From Sphingobacteriaceae bacterium (GTDB taxonomy: Bacteria; Bacteroidota; Bacteroidia; B-17B0; Aurantibacillaceae), in the NCBI GenBank assembly GCA_025360355.1, contig JANYCL010000436.1:1-12840 (forward strand): a stretch of 12,840 nucleotides of DNA. The letters run 5' to 3'. Every line of letters starts with the position of its first letter. Within the stretch, counting starts at the first letter, position 1. Position numbers and translations under genes: made by a program. Positions 1-7,150 of the stretch are shown here, in pieces. The notes beneath the pieces are model-generated. The model had not been told where the DNA came from, searched no databases, and saw only the letters and a list, made by a program, of their open reading frames with translations.

Positions 1-217
1 TTCTTTTAAGCGGATTCACATTCCCAACTAAACAGATCTGATTTGTGTGATCAAATCCAAAAACTGAATCGTACTGTGGTTCTATGATAACTGTCTCACC
101 TTGTTTAAATCCCCATTTTTTTCCTGTTTTAAAAGCAGATATGGTTTGTGATTGTGAGAATAGTGTAATGAAAGCAAAGACTGCGATTAAAATTAATGCT
201 TTAGATGTTGCTTTCAC
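1..217 (-). CDS. Secreted WG-repeat protein, N-terminal part (cut by window edge)
   Basis: The reverse strand reads open from a GTG at 217 to the window edge, giving 72 codons. Residues 2-25 form a typical signal peptide: Lys-rich start, hydrophobic core ALILIAVFAFITLF, then SQSQT. Just after it comes a WG-repeat signature, KWGFKQGETVIIEPQYDSV (about residues 34-52). WG (tryptophan-glycine) beta-repeats occur in many exported Bacteroidota proteins, and their molecular role is mostly unknown. I chose the GTG because the signal peptide begins there; a TTG further upstream in frame is possible but would add residues in front of the signal peptide. The ATG at 234-236 is in another frame and meets a stop after seven codons. 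The start lies just downstream of the pruA terminator, so this is likely its own transcription unit. The C-terminal remainder, and how many WG repeats it holds, cannot be seen. Confidence 0.75.
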   Translation of the reverse strand, partial: MKATSKALILIAVFAFITLFSQSQTISAFKTGKKWGFKQGETVIIEPQYDSVFGFDHTNQICLVGNVNPLKR

Positions 218-236
218 CTTTGGGGTTTTGGTCGCA

Positions 237-244
237 TAAAGGTA
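237..244 (-). promoter_or_regulatory. Possible -7 box (TACCTTTA) for the WG-repeat gene
   Basis: Read on the minus strand, TACCTTTA matches the Bacteroidota -7 consensus TAnnTTTG at all fixed positions except the last. It sits about 20 bases before the GTG start, between the pruA terminator and the gene. No clear -33 TTG is visible because the expected place is occupied by the terminator hairpin. Confidence 0.35.
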
Positions 245-275
245 CAAAAAATAAAAGCCTCTCTGACGAGAGGCT
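245..275 (-). terminator. Intrinsic terminator of pruA
   Basis: Minus strand, 17 bases after the pruA stop: an 8-bp perfect stem (AGCCTCTC at 256-263 against GAGAGGCT at 268-275) with a 4-base loop, followed on the minus strand by a T-rich run (TTTTATTTTTT, 255-245). It is the only strong hairpin terminator downstream of parA, parB and pruA. Confidence 0.85.
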
Positions 276-292
276 TTTTGATGCTTTCTATC

Positions 293-1924
293 TTAATCTG
301 CCTGTAAAAAAGGGTATTTGTAATCCGTTGCCGGCACAAATGTTTCTTTTATTGTTCTTGGACTAACCCAACGAAGCAAATTCACTTTAGCACCTGCTTT
401 GTCGTTTGTTCCGCTCCCGCGTGCTCCGCCAAATGGTTGTTGTCCTACAACAGCTCCTGTACATTTATCGTTAATATAAAAATTACCCGCGCTGTGCTGT
501 AATTTTTTTGTCGCCACTTCAATTGCATAACGGTCTTGCGCAATGATCGCTCCTGTTAATGCATAGATCGAAGTTTTATCAACGATATCTAAAGTTTCTT
601 TGAATCTGTTCTCACCGTAAACATAAATGGTTAACACCGGACCAAATAATTCCTCACACATCGTAACGTACTTTGGATTTTTTACTTTTAGAATAGTTGG
701 TTGAATAAAATAACCTTTGCTCTTATCAGATTTTCCACCCGCAACAATTTCAACACTCTTATCTTTTTTCGCTGCAGAAATATATTTTGTCAACTTATCA
801 AAACTTTTTTCGTCAATAACAGCATTAATGAAATTAGTGAAATCTTCAGTCGGACCCATTTTCATGGATTTAAGATCAGCAACCAAATATTTTTTTACAT
901 CTTCCCATAAATTGCTTGGAATATAAGCGCGTGAACAAGCTGAACATTTTTGTCCTTGATATTCAAATGCACCACGTGCAATTGCAGTCGCTACAACTTT
1001 AGCATCGGCAGATTTATGTGCCATGATAAAATCTTTTCCGCCTGTTTCTCCTACAATTTTCGGATACGATTTATATTTATGAATGTTATTGCCGATCGCT
1101 TTCCAAATTCCCTGGAAAACTTCTGTGCTTCCTGTGAAATGTATTCCTGCAAAATCACGATGATTAAAAATTACTTCCGCTGCATCAGGTCCGCTTGGAT
1201 AAATTAAATTTATTACGCCATCAGGAACTCCTGCTTGTTTAAAAACTTCCATCAACACATTTGCGCTATACACAGCAGTGTTACTCGGTTTCCAAACAAC
1301 AACATTTCCCATCATTGCGCAGCTGCTTGGCAAATTTCCTGCAATGGCTGTAAAATTAAATGGTGTTAAAGCGTAAACAAATCCTTCAAGCGGTCGCCAC
1401 TCTAAACGGTTCCAAACTCCCGGTGATGAAATTGGTTGATCGTGATAAATTTCCTGCATGTAACTTACGTTGAAACGTAAAAAATCAACGATCTCACATG
1501 CGCTGTCAATTTCCGCCTGAAAAGCATTTTTGCTTTGTCCAAGCATCGTTGCTGCGTTTAATTTAGCGCGGTACGGACCTGCAATAAGATCAGCAGCTTT
1601 TAAAAATATAGCGGCGCGGTGTTCCCAAGCTAAATTTGCCCAAGCTTCTTTTGCAGCTAATGCGGCATTGATAGCTTGTTCAATATGTTTTTTATCGCTC
1701 TTGTGAAAATAACCTAAAGTATGTTTATGATCATGCGGAGGAGAAATGCGGATCTTATTATTGCTTTTCACTTCTTTGTTGCCAATGTACATTGGGATAT
1801 CAATTTGCTTGCTGCGTAATGATTTCAGCATCGCTTGTAATTCTTTACGTTCAGGACTTCCCGGTGCGTATTGTTTTATCGGCTCGTTAATTGGAGTCGG
1901 TACTTTATAAATTCCTTTTGGCAT
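293..1924 (-). CDS. pruA: L-glutamate gamma-semialdehyde (1-pyrroline-5-carboxylate) dehydrogenase
   Basis: Oxidises L-glutamate gamma-semialdehyde (the open form of P5C) to glutamate with NAD+, the second step of proline breakdown, in the cytoplasm. The 543-residue length fits the stand-alone P5C dehydrogenase family of Bacteroidota and mitochondria (ALDH4A1 type), not the bifunctional PutA. Aldehyde dehydrogenase landmarks are intact: TPFNFTAIAGNLP (187-199), a cofactor-binding WKPSNTA (211-217), FTGST (263-267), the general-base glutamate in VGETGGKD (Glu293) and the nucleophile in GQKCSACSR (Cys327). The C-terminal FGGARGSGTNDKAG block is also present. The ATG start is preceded by 46 bases after parB that contain short AT repeats and no clear promoter, so pruA is probably read from the parAB side. 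No proline dehydrogenase gene is nearby. Confidence 0.96.
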   Translation of the reverse strand: MPKGIYKVPTPINEPIKQYAPGSPERKELQAMLKSLRSKQIDIPMYIGNKEVKSNNKIRISPPHDHKHTLGYFHKSDKKHIEQAINAALAAKEAWANLAWEHRAAIFLKAADLIAGPYRAKLNAATMLGQSKNAFQAEIDSACEIVDFLRFNVSYMQEIYHDQPISSPGVWNRLEWRPLEGFVYALTPFNFTAIAGNLPSSCAMMGNVVVWKPSNTAVYSANVLMEVFKQAGVPDGVINLIYPSGPDAAEVIFNHRDFAGIHFTGSTEVFQGIWKAIGNNIHKYKSYPKIVGETGGKDFIMAHKSADAKVVATAIARGAFEYQGQKCSACSRAYIPSNLWEDVKKYLVADLKSMKMGPTEDFTNFINAVIDEKSFDKLTKYISAAKKDKSVEIVAGGKSDKSKGYFIQPTILKVKNPKYVTMCEELFGPVLTIYVYGENRFKETLDIVDKTSIYALTGAIIAQDRYAIEVATKKLQHSAGNFYINDKCTGAVVGQQPFGGARGSGTNDKAGAKVNLLRWVSPRTIKETFVPATDYKYPFLQAD

Positions 1925-1929
1925 AAATT

Positions 1930-1961
1930 AATTATGAATTATGTGTTAAGAATTATGAATT
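1930..1961. repeat. Two direct copies of AATTATGAATT between parB and pruA
   Basis: Identical 11-mers at 1930-1940 and 1951-1961, 21 bases apart, fill most of the 46-base parB-pruA gap. Such AATTATGAATT strings are familiar low-complexity spacers in AT-rich Bacteroidota genomes. I see no hairpin here, so read-through from parB to pruA looks possible. Confidence 0.5.
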
Positions 1962-1970
1962 GTTTTTTAA

Positions 1971-2864
1971 TTATTGAATTCCAAGTAAAGAAAGAATTTT
2001 ACTTAGTTCTTTATCGTTTTTGAATGTAAGAGTTAAGCTTCCTGTTTGTCCGTTGCGTTTGTAAGAAAAAGATTTTTTGAAAACATCAGTTAATTTTTTC
2101 TGAATTTCTTTATCTTCCATGCTCAATGGTTTTTGAACACGTGAAACTTTTGGGGTGAATTTTAATTTTTCGCCGCGTGCAAGATCTTCGATCTGACGAA
2201 CAGAAAGATCTTGTTCTAATGCTAAAGCAAAAATTGCGAGCTGACGATCTTCATTATCAATATTGATTAACGCCTTTGCATGACCCATTGTAATTTCGCG
2301 GTCGCGGATCGCCTTTTGTATTGGTGCAGGTAATTTTAATAGGCGTAAAAAATTTGTAACGGTACTGCGTTGTTTGCCTACTTTTTCGCTTAATGCTTCT
2401 TGTGTTAAACTGCATTCATCTATCAAACGTTTGTACGACATTGCAACTTCCATTGGATCCAGATCTTCACGCTGAATGTTTTCTACCAATGCCATTTCAA
2501 GCATAGCCTGATCATCAGCAACACGAATGTAAGCAGGTACTTCAAGTAAGCCCGACATTTGTGAAGCACGGAAACGGCGTTCGCCTGAAATAAGTTGATA
2601 TTTATCGTAACCTAATTTGCGTAATGTTAATGGTTGAATGATACCATGTTGTTTAATGGAATCAGAAAGTTCCTGTAAAGCAATTTCTTCGAAGTTGGTG
2701 CGTGGCTGAAACGGATTTGTTTCAATGTTTTTTATTTTTATCATCGACACAGAACCAACAATAGGTGCATTCTCACCTAATTGTTTTGTTGTTATATCTG
2801 TTTTGTGATTTTCAAGTAAGGCACTTAATCCTCTTCCTAATGCCGGTTTTTTTATTGAGCTCAT
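1971..2864 (-). CDS. parB: Chromosome-partitioning protein ParB (Spo0J family CTPase clamp)
   Basis: Binds parS sites near the origin, loads as a CTP-dependent sliding clamp, and with ParA moves the origins apart. The usual parts are present in order in 297 residues. An N-terminal GRGLSALL peptide (10-17) is the ParA-stimulating tail. The CTP-binding N-domain carries GERRFRA (94-100) and ENIQRE (128-133). The helix-turn-helix DNA-binding domain lies at about 152-179 (SLTQEALSEKVGKQRSTVT onward). A linker leads to a short C-terminal dimerisation domain ending KELSKILSLLGIQ. Length and motifs are normal for chromosomal ParB. It follows parA by 78 bases, which hold a palindromic element. A half-matching parS-like string lies inside the coding sequence at 2133-2148. 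Together with ParA this suggests a chromosomal rather than plasmid locus, because the neighbours are housekeeping genes. Confidence 0.97.
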   Translation of the reverse strand: MSSIKKPALGRGLSALLENHKTDITTKQLGENAPIVGSVSMIKIKNIETNPFQPRTNFEEIALQELSDSIKQHGIIQPLTLRKLGYDKYQLISGERRFRASQMSGLLEVPAYIRVADDQAMLEMALVENIQREDLDPMEVAMSYKRLIDECSLTQEALSEKVGKQRSTVTNFLRLLKLPAPIQKAIRDREITMGHAKALINIDNEDRQLAIFALALEQDLSVRQIEDLARGEKLKFTPKVSRVQKPLSMEDKEIQKKLTDVFKKSFSYKRNGQTGSLTLTFKNDKELSKILSLLGIQ

Positions 2865-2904
2865 TTTTTTTAATTCTTTTAACTTCGATTCTACATTCTA
2901 ACTT

Positions 2905-2943
2905 CGTACCTCGTCTCCCGATAGCTATCGGGACGTACTTCGT
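2905..2943. repeat. Perfect 18-bp palindrome flanked by 10-bp direct repeats, between parA and parB
   Basis: Bases 2916-2933 read TCCCGATAGCTATCGGGA, a perfect self-complementary palindrome with no loop. It is flanked by CGTACCTCGT (2905-2914) and CGTACTTCGT (2934-2943), direct repeats differing at one base. The right copy touches the last base of the parA stop codon. No T-run follows it on the minus strand, so it is not a classic terminator. It does not resemble parS (TGTTTCACGTGAAACA). From general knowledge, GATAGCTATC-centred palindromes recur in Bacteroidota intergenic DNA; I could not count copies here. Confidence 0.85.
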
Positions 2944-3788
2944 TAAAGGTCTTCGCTTAATTCTTCTTCTGAAACATTTTCTGCGCCTAAGCCAATGGTA
3001 CGTTCTTCGTCGCTGATCTTAGTTAAACCATTGCGTTGTAAAATTTCGCGGGCAAGGTTTAAATAATTTGTAGAGCCTTTTCCTATTGCATCGTGCATGA
3101 TAATGGTTTTACCAAAACTTGGTGCCTCTGCTAATTTTGTGTTGCGCTGAATAAGTGTATTGAAAACCATATTCTGGAAATGTGTTTTTACTTCTTCAAC
3201 AACCTGATTCGCTAAACGTAAACGGCCATCATACATCGTTAATAAAACGCCTTCAATGTCCAGATCAGTATTTAAATGTGTTTGAATTATTTTTATTGTT
3301 TGCAGTAATTTTCCCATTCCTTCTAAAGCAAAATATTCACATTGCACAGGAATAATTACGCTGTCGGCAGAACAAAGTGAATTGATAACAGTTAATCCGA
3401 GTGAAGGACAACAATCCACAATAATGAAATCGTATTTATCTTTAATTTTTTCCAAAGCCTTTTTCATCATGTATTCACGATTGCTAAGGTTTACTAATTC
3501 TAATTCAATACCAACAAGATCTGCATTTGTAGGTAACAAAAATAAATTCGGAGTATCTGTTTTTAAGATAACATCTTTTGGATGAACGCTATCAATTATA
3601 CATTCGTATAAACCTGCTTTAACGCTTGAAGGATCGATACCAACGCCTGATGTTGCATTCGATTGGGGATCGGCATCAATTAATAATGTTTTATATTCTA
3701 AAACAGCTAAGCTTGCTGCAAGGTTAATGGCTGTTGTGGTTTTTCCTACTCCGCCTTTTTGATTTGCTATTGCGATTATTTTTCCCAT
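2943..3788 (-). CDS. parA: Chromosome-partitioning ATPase ParA (Soj)
   Basis: A P-loop ATPase of the MinD/ParA class that binds DNA non-specifically as an ATP dimer and is released by ParB, driving origin segregation. The deviant Walker A box KGGVGKTTT is at residues 11-19, with the signature lysine at the start. The A' motif LLIDADPQ is at 35-42 and Walker B FIIVDCCPSLG at 121-131; the second cysteine stands where many homologues have proline (DCPPSLG). It starts directly with the ATPase fold, without the N-terminal helix-turn-helix of plasmid type Ia ParAs, and at 281 residues is chromosomal in size. The last 25 residues are acidic and variable (EDL end). It follows the UPF0173 gene by 41 bases and is probably co-transcribed with it and with parB. 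Confidence 0.97.
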   Translation of the reverse strand: MGKIIAIANQKGGVGKTTTAINLAASLAVLEYKTLLIDADPQSNATSGVGIDPSSVKAGLYECIIDSVHPKDVILKTDTPNLFLLPTNADLVGIELELVNLSNREYMMKKALEKIKDKYDFIIVDCCPSLGLTVINSLCSADSVIIPVQCEYFALEGMGKLLQTIKIIQTHLNTDLDIEGVLLTMYDGRLRLANQVVEEVKTHFQNMVFNTLIQRNTKLAEAPSFGKTIIMHDAIGKGSTNYLNLAREILQRNGLTKISDEERTIGLGAENVSEEELSEDL

Positions 3789-3829
3789 AATATTTGATTC
3801 AAAATTTAAAGTTCAAGATTCAAAGATTT

Positions 3830-4510
3830 TTATTTCGTGATCGTTTCTCCAATTTGCATTAAAGTAAGGCTTTTGCCCGACCTTTTAAATTTATTTTGTG
3901 ATTCGTTATGATCAATTTTAATGTAGCCGAATGTATCGTAGTGCATCCCAATAATATCATCGCAATTAATGAAGTCACTTGCCAGCATCGCATTTTCAGT
4001 ACCCATTGTGAAATTGTCGCCAATCGGTAAAAAAGCAAAATTAATTTGGCGGTATTCACCTATCAATTTCATATCGTAGGTTAGGGCAGTATCTCCTGCA
4101 TAATAAAAATTACCTTCTTCACTCTCAACAACAAAACCCATTGGATTGCCGCCATAAGAACCATCGGGTAAACTGCTGCTGTGAACTGCATTCACACATT
4201 TTACATTCCCAAAATCTAATTTAACCTTACCGCCAATATTCATTGGGTGTATATTCTCGACACCTTGCTTACTTAACCAAACATAGATCTCGTAAGTACA
4301 AATAACCTTTGCACCAGTGCGCTTAGCTAGAGAAACAGCATCCGCAATATGGTCTTCGTGGCCATGACTAATTAAAATATAATCAGCTTTTATGGTTTTG
4401 ATATCAATGTTTTTAGCAAGTTCGTTTGGACTGATAAAAGGGTCGAATAATAAATGTTTTCCTTTAATTTCTACACCAAAACAAGAGTGCCCGTAATAAG
4501 TAATCTTCAT
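3830..4510 (-). CDS. UPF0173 metal-dependent hydrolase (metallo-beta-lactamase fold)
   Basis: A cytoplasmic member of the UPF0173/YtkL group of metallo-beta-lactamase-fold hydrolases. The 226-residue length is typical. The metal-binding motif is clear as HGHEDH (49-54). Other family features are the N-terminal KITYYGHSCF (2-11), FDPFISPN (22-29), a later histidine in NAVHSSSLPDG, the GDTALTYDM block with the bridging aspartate, and GMHYDTF near the C terminus. The natural substrate of the family is not established. No signal peptide is present. It is the first gene of a probable run hydrolase-parA-parB-pruA and diverges from the flavoprotein gene at 4622. The ATG at 4510 is the only sensible start because MKITYYGHSC is the family's own N terminus. 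Confidence 0.93.
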   Translation of the reverse strand: MKITYYGHSCFGVEIKGKHLLFDPFISPNELAKNIDIKTIKADYILISHGHEDHIADAVSLAKRTGAKVICTYEIYVWLSKQGVENIHPMNIGGKVKLDFGNVKCVNAVHSSSLPDGSYGGNPMGFVVESEEGNFYYAGDTALTYDMKLIGEYRQINFAFLPIGDNFTMGTENAMLASDFINCDDIIGMHYDTFGYIKIDHNESQNKFKRSGKSLTLMQIGETITK

Positions 4511-4537
4511 AAATTAAATAAAAAACAGATATTTGTG

Positions 4538-4545
4538 TAAAGTTA
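4538..4545 (-). promoter_or_regulatory. Possible -7 box (TAACTTTA) for the UPF0173-parAB-pruA run
   Basis: TAACTTTA on the minus strand matches TAnnTTTG except at the last base and lies 28 bases before the ATG. No matching -33 TTG is seen at the right distance, so support is weak. The same octamer occurs upstream of the 200-aa secreted protein, where a -33 element is present. Confidence 0.25.
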
Positions 4546-4621
4546 ATCTAATAAGGCTTTTTTGGAGGGCATACTTTTTAACAATACGACCTACTTATTA
4601 TAAAAATGTTAATAAAAAGGA

Positions 4622-5146
4622 ATGCAGAAGATCACGATAATAAGCTCTACTAACAGGGAAAACAGCTATACTGAAAAGGTGGCTAACTACTATAGATCTA
4701 AACTGGAAGACTTAGGTAAAAACGTTCGTGTGTTAAGCATGAAAAAACTACAAAAAGTAGTTGACATGAATGAGATCTACGCCAAAGATAAAAGTGAAGC
4801 TTTTAATGAAATGGTGAAAGAGTTTATAATTGAAGCAGATGCATTTATTTTCATAGTTCCTGAATACAACGGAAGTTTCCCAGGGATATTAAAAGTGTTC
4901 ATTGATTCTCTTCCTCCGGCTAACTGGCACGAAAAAAGAGTTTGTTTAACCGGAGTGTCGAGTGGAAGAGCGGGTAATTTACGCGGAATGGAACATTTAA
5001 CAAGTATTCTTCATTACCTGAAATTACATGTTTATCACAATAGATTACCAATTTCAGCAATTGATAAAATATTTAGCGATGGCAACTTACCGGAAGCAAC
5101 TGCTAAAGATATTGAAAAACAATTGGAAGGATTTCTTAAATTTTAG
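4622..5146 (+). CDS. NAD(P)H-dependent FMN reductase-like flavoprotein
   Basis: A flavodoxin-fold protein of the NADPH-dependent FMN reductase family (azoreductase/ChrR/YhdA-like), expected to bind FMN and reduce flavins, quinones or azo compounds in the cytoplasm. Evidence: 174 residues; an N-terminal beta strand KITIISSTNRENSYT (3-17) giving the FMN-phosphate loop; the central FIFIVPEYNGSFPGILKVFID, in which PEYNGS is the flavin-ring loop of the family; and VCLTGVSSGRAGNLRG, the third flavin-contact loop. The true electron acceptor cannot be told from sequence. It is divergent from the UPF0173 gene, with 111 bases between them and no convincing TAnnTTTG box on the plus strand. Its stop codon overlaps the end of the opposite gene by four bases, leaving no room for a terminator. 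Confidence 0.88.
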   Translation: MQKITIISSTNRENSYTEKVANYYRSKLEDLGKNVRVLSMKKLQKVVDMNEIYAKDKSEAFNEMVKEFIIEADAFIFIVPEYNGSFPGILKVFIDSLPPANWHEKRVCLTGVSSGRAGNLRGMEHLTSILHYLKLHVYHNRLPISAIDKIFSDGNLPEATAKDIEKQLEGFLKF

Positions 5147-5745
5147 TTCGCGTACAAGGCATTAAATTCCTGAACGGCCTTTTTAACTTCATCAATTTTA
5201 AAGAACCACTTATCCACTTGTTCTAACAAAATGGGTTGATCTTTAAAGAACGGTTTTAGAATTTTCTTATGACTTTTTTCGTTCAGCTGAGTTAAAATAT
5301 TAGTTTGATTTTTATCATCAGCACCTGCTCTTGAATCGACGATGAAATAAAGCGATAAGATCTTGCCTTCATCAACACCGTTTCCTGCATATTTATATTC
5401 CATTAAATTTAAACGGCCATGCTCTAAATATTTAATGTAAACATCACCGGCATCCATTTTTAAAAGGCTGAAATGTGTATCATCAAAACCATAACCTTTT
5501 GCTTTTTTAGGAGTTATTTCTGTACCTTTTGATGCACCTTTTAATTTAAACATGAAAGAGATATAAAAATCAGATTCTCTATCCATGTTATTTTGAACTT
5601 CTCCTTTAACTGAGTCGCCTTTAAAATTTATATAATACCCTTTCGAAAACTCAGGGGTCATTTTAGGAGCAGCCCCCTTTTTTCCGGGTTGAGCAAATAA
5701 ACCAATAGAGGCAAGAGTAAAAATGGTAACAAATAGGTTTTTCAT
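5143..5745 (-). CDS. Secreted protein of unknown function (200 aa)
   Basis: I do not recognise a named family. Residues 1-19 are a signal peptide (MKNLFVTIFTLASIGLFAQ) with probable cleavage after the AQ region. No cysteine follows it, so this is a periplasmic or secreted protein rather than a lipoprotein. A GYYINFKGDSVKGEV segment (37-51) resembles a beta-strand opening seen in other uncharacterised Bacteroidota exported proteins. The middle is strand-rich and the last 40 residues are helical and lysine-rich. No membrane segment lies beyond the signal, and no catalytic motif is visible. It has its own well-formed promoter (5766-5795) and converges on the flavoprotein gene with a 4-base overlap. 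It lies downstream of the GWxTD gene on the same strand (83-base gap), but the private promoter argues against strict co-transcription. Confidence 0.8.
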   Translation of the reverse strand: MKNLFVTIFTLASIGLFAQPGKKGAAPKMTPEFSKGYYINFKGDSVKGEVQNNMDRESDFYISFMFKLKGASKGTEITPKKAKGYGFDDTHFSLLKMDAGDVYIKYLEHGRLNLMEYKYAGNGVDEGKILSLYFIVDSRAGADDKNQTNILTQLNEKSHKKILKPFFKDQPILLEQVDKWFFKIDEVKKAVQEFNALYAN

Positions 5746-5765
5746 AATACTTTTATAAAGTTTGA

Positions 5766-5795
5766 TAAAGTTAGGATTTTAAGCTGAAAAATCAA
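5766..5795 (-). promoter_or_regulatory. Promoter of the 200-aa secreted protein (TTG-N19-TAACTTTA)
   Basis: On the minus strand a -33 TTG (5795-5793) is followed after 19 bases by TAACTTTA (5773-5766), one base short of the Bacteroidota -7 consensus TAnnTTTG. Spacing is as expected for this promoter class, and the leader to the ATG would be about 15 bases. Confidence 0.5.
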
Positions 5796-5828
5796 GCGAT
5801 TATTTCCCAAAATTATCTAAAAACGCAA

Positions 5829-7106
5829 TTAATTATCGAAAAAAAGATGCCCTTCTTTCCATCCTGTAACCGCCTGGTACCACGAATATTTATAAATTTC
5901 ATTGCGTTCTAAACTAAAATCGTTATCGGTAAATGGGTTTATAACCTTTACAAAAGTAAAACGAATAGCTCCTGGCTGAAGTTCGTTGCCATAAACCCAA
6001 ACCTCATTCTTTGCGTATTTGAACATAGTTGTTGGTGGACCAAATACAACGTAGATCATACCGCGGTCGGTTTGCCATCCGGGCTGATAAGAGGTGAATA
6101 ATTTATTCGCCTGTTGCACATGGCCATAATATTTTCTTATTAATTCTTTTGCTCTTTCGTTGCTTCCTCCTTTTTCAAGCCAGAATTTATCTATCGCTAA
6201 TTTTTTGTTCTCAGCTTCTAATAAGGCTGTATATTCTTTAATATCGGTAACGTAACGTGTGGATCTTATCATTTCTGTTTCGTTTTTTATTCCTGGAAAA
6301 GATGGATCAACAGAAAATAACGTAATTCCGTTTTTGCTGATATTGTCAGTTAAAAGATGGTAAAACCCCTTTACAGGAACAACTAATTTTAAAACACCAA
6401 AAGTTCTGTTAACAGTAAAAGAACTATCGGGTTTGTAATTAAATGGTGGTCTTTCAAAATTTGAAAATGGCGGAGGAGGAAGGGGAAATTCGTTTTTAAA
6501 ATAATCCACAATATAATCATTAGCTGTATTCATAAAACTTTTAATAATTATAGTATCTCCCTTCACTAAATTATAATCATAAATAACATTACCATTTGTT
6601 TTTTGGAGTAAAAAATTTTGACGAGTAGCGGCTGATGTTTTATCTATTTCAATTACAAAAGGAACCCTTGTTTTTTTATTAAGATCATAAACCCATATAT
6701 CACAAACATAACTTTGTCCGGTTTTGCATTTGGAAAACAAACTGCCTTTTAGATCTTTGGTATTTACGTTTTCCGTTTGTCTGTCGAAAATGGTCACGCT
6801 TCCGCTATCTAATAATTGTTTTGTTTTGGCATTAGCATATAAAAAGCATTTCACTTTAGTTGCCGAATAAAAATAACCTGAAGTATCCGGACGTTTATAA
6901 AGAAAATTTTCGTTGGATAATGTAAAATAAATTTGTGTTAACGAATCGGTGATGTGATAAGCAAGAAATTTAGCTGCTATTTCTGAAGTATTTTTTTTGT
7001 AAAGGTTTTCTTTTGAACTATAGCCTTCTTTAGGAGCCACGCAGCTGTTAAACAAGACAAGGCCAAGTAAACAGAAAACAAAAACATATTTAAGAGGTTT
7101 GATCAA
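5829..7106 (-). CDS. GWxTD-domain lipoprotein (TTG start)
   Basis: A 425-residue outer-membrane or periplasmic lipoprotein candidate with a C-terminal GWxTD domain, a family restricted mainly to Bacteroidota and relatives and of unknown biochemical role. The signal peptide (about 1-21) ends at Cys22 in LVLFNSC, a loose lipobox of the kind Bacteroidota accept. The GWxTD signature reads GWQTDRGMIYVVFGPP (343-358) and is followed by EVWVYG (368-373). A proline-rich patch FPLPPPPF (207-214) lies mid-protein. The start is TTG: the codon just upstream is a stop (TAA), and no ATG or GTG comes before the signal peptide, so TTG is the only plausible start. It diverges from the AI-2E gene across 44 bases. 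No hairpin terminator is visible after its stop. Confidence 0.88.
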   Translation of the reverse strand: MIKPLKYVFVFCLLGLVLFNSCVAPKEGYSSKENLYKKNTSEIAAKFLAYHITDSLTQIYFTLSNENFLYKRPDTSGYFYSATKVKCFLYANAKTKQLLDSGSVTIFDRQTENVNTKDLKGSLFSKCKTGQSYVCDIWVYDLNKKTRVPFVIEIDKTSAATRQNFLLQKTNGNVIYDYNLVKGDTIIIKSFMNTANDYIVDYFKNEFPLPPPPFSNFERPPFNYKPDSSFTVNRTFGVLKLVVPVKGFYHLLTDNISKNGITLFSVDPSFPGIKNETEMIRSTRYVTDIKEYTALLEAENKKLAIDKFWLEKGGSNERAKELIRKYYGHVQQANKLFTSYQPGWQTDRGMIYVVFGPPTTMFKYAKNEVWVYGNELQPGAIRFTFVKVINPFTDNDFSLERNEIYKYSWYQAVTGWKEGHLFFDN

Positions 7107-7141
7107 TTACTTAATTATAAACTATAAAGTTAAACTTTTAG

Positions 7142-7149
7142 TACATTTG
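7142..7149 (+). promoter_or_regulatory. Perfect -7 box (TACATTTG) almost touching the AI-2E gene start
   Basis: TACATTTG matches TAnnTTTG exactly. It lies in the 44-base divergent gap, 1 base before the first candidate TTG (7151) and 7 before the second (7157). No -33 TTG is present 19-21 bases upstream. If it is used, transcription would start at or very near the second TTG. Confidence 0.35.
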
Positions 7150-7150
7150 T

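Noticed and set aside
971..988. CACGTG-containing string in pruA as a parS site
   Set aside because: Only the central hexamer agrees with parS; the flanks do not fit.
701..1207. Plus-strand open frames inside pruA
   Set aside because: Shadows of the pruA frame with no start context, no domain, and a strong gene on the opposite strand.
3786..3830. GATTCAAA repeats between the UPF0173 gene and parA as an operator
   Set aside because: Two short AT-rich copies look like ordinary Bacteroidota spacer DNA; no symmetry or promoter placement supports an operator.
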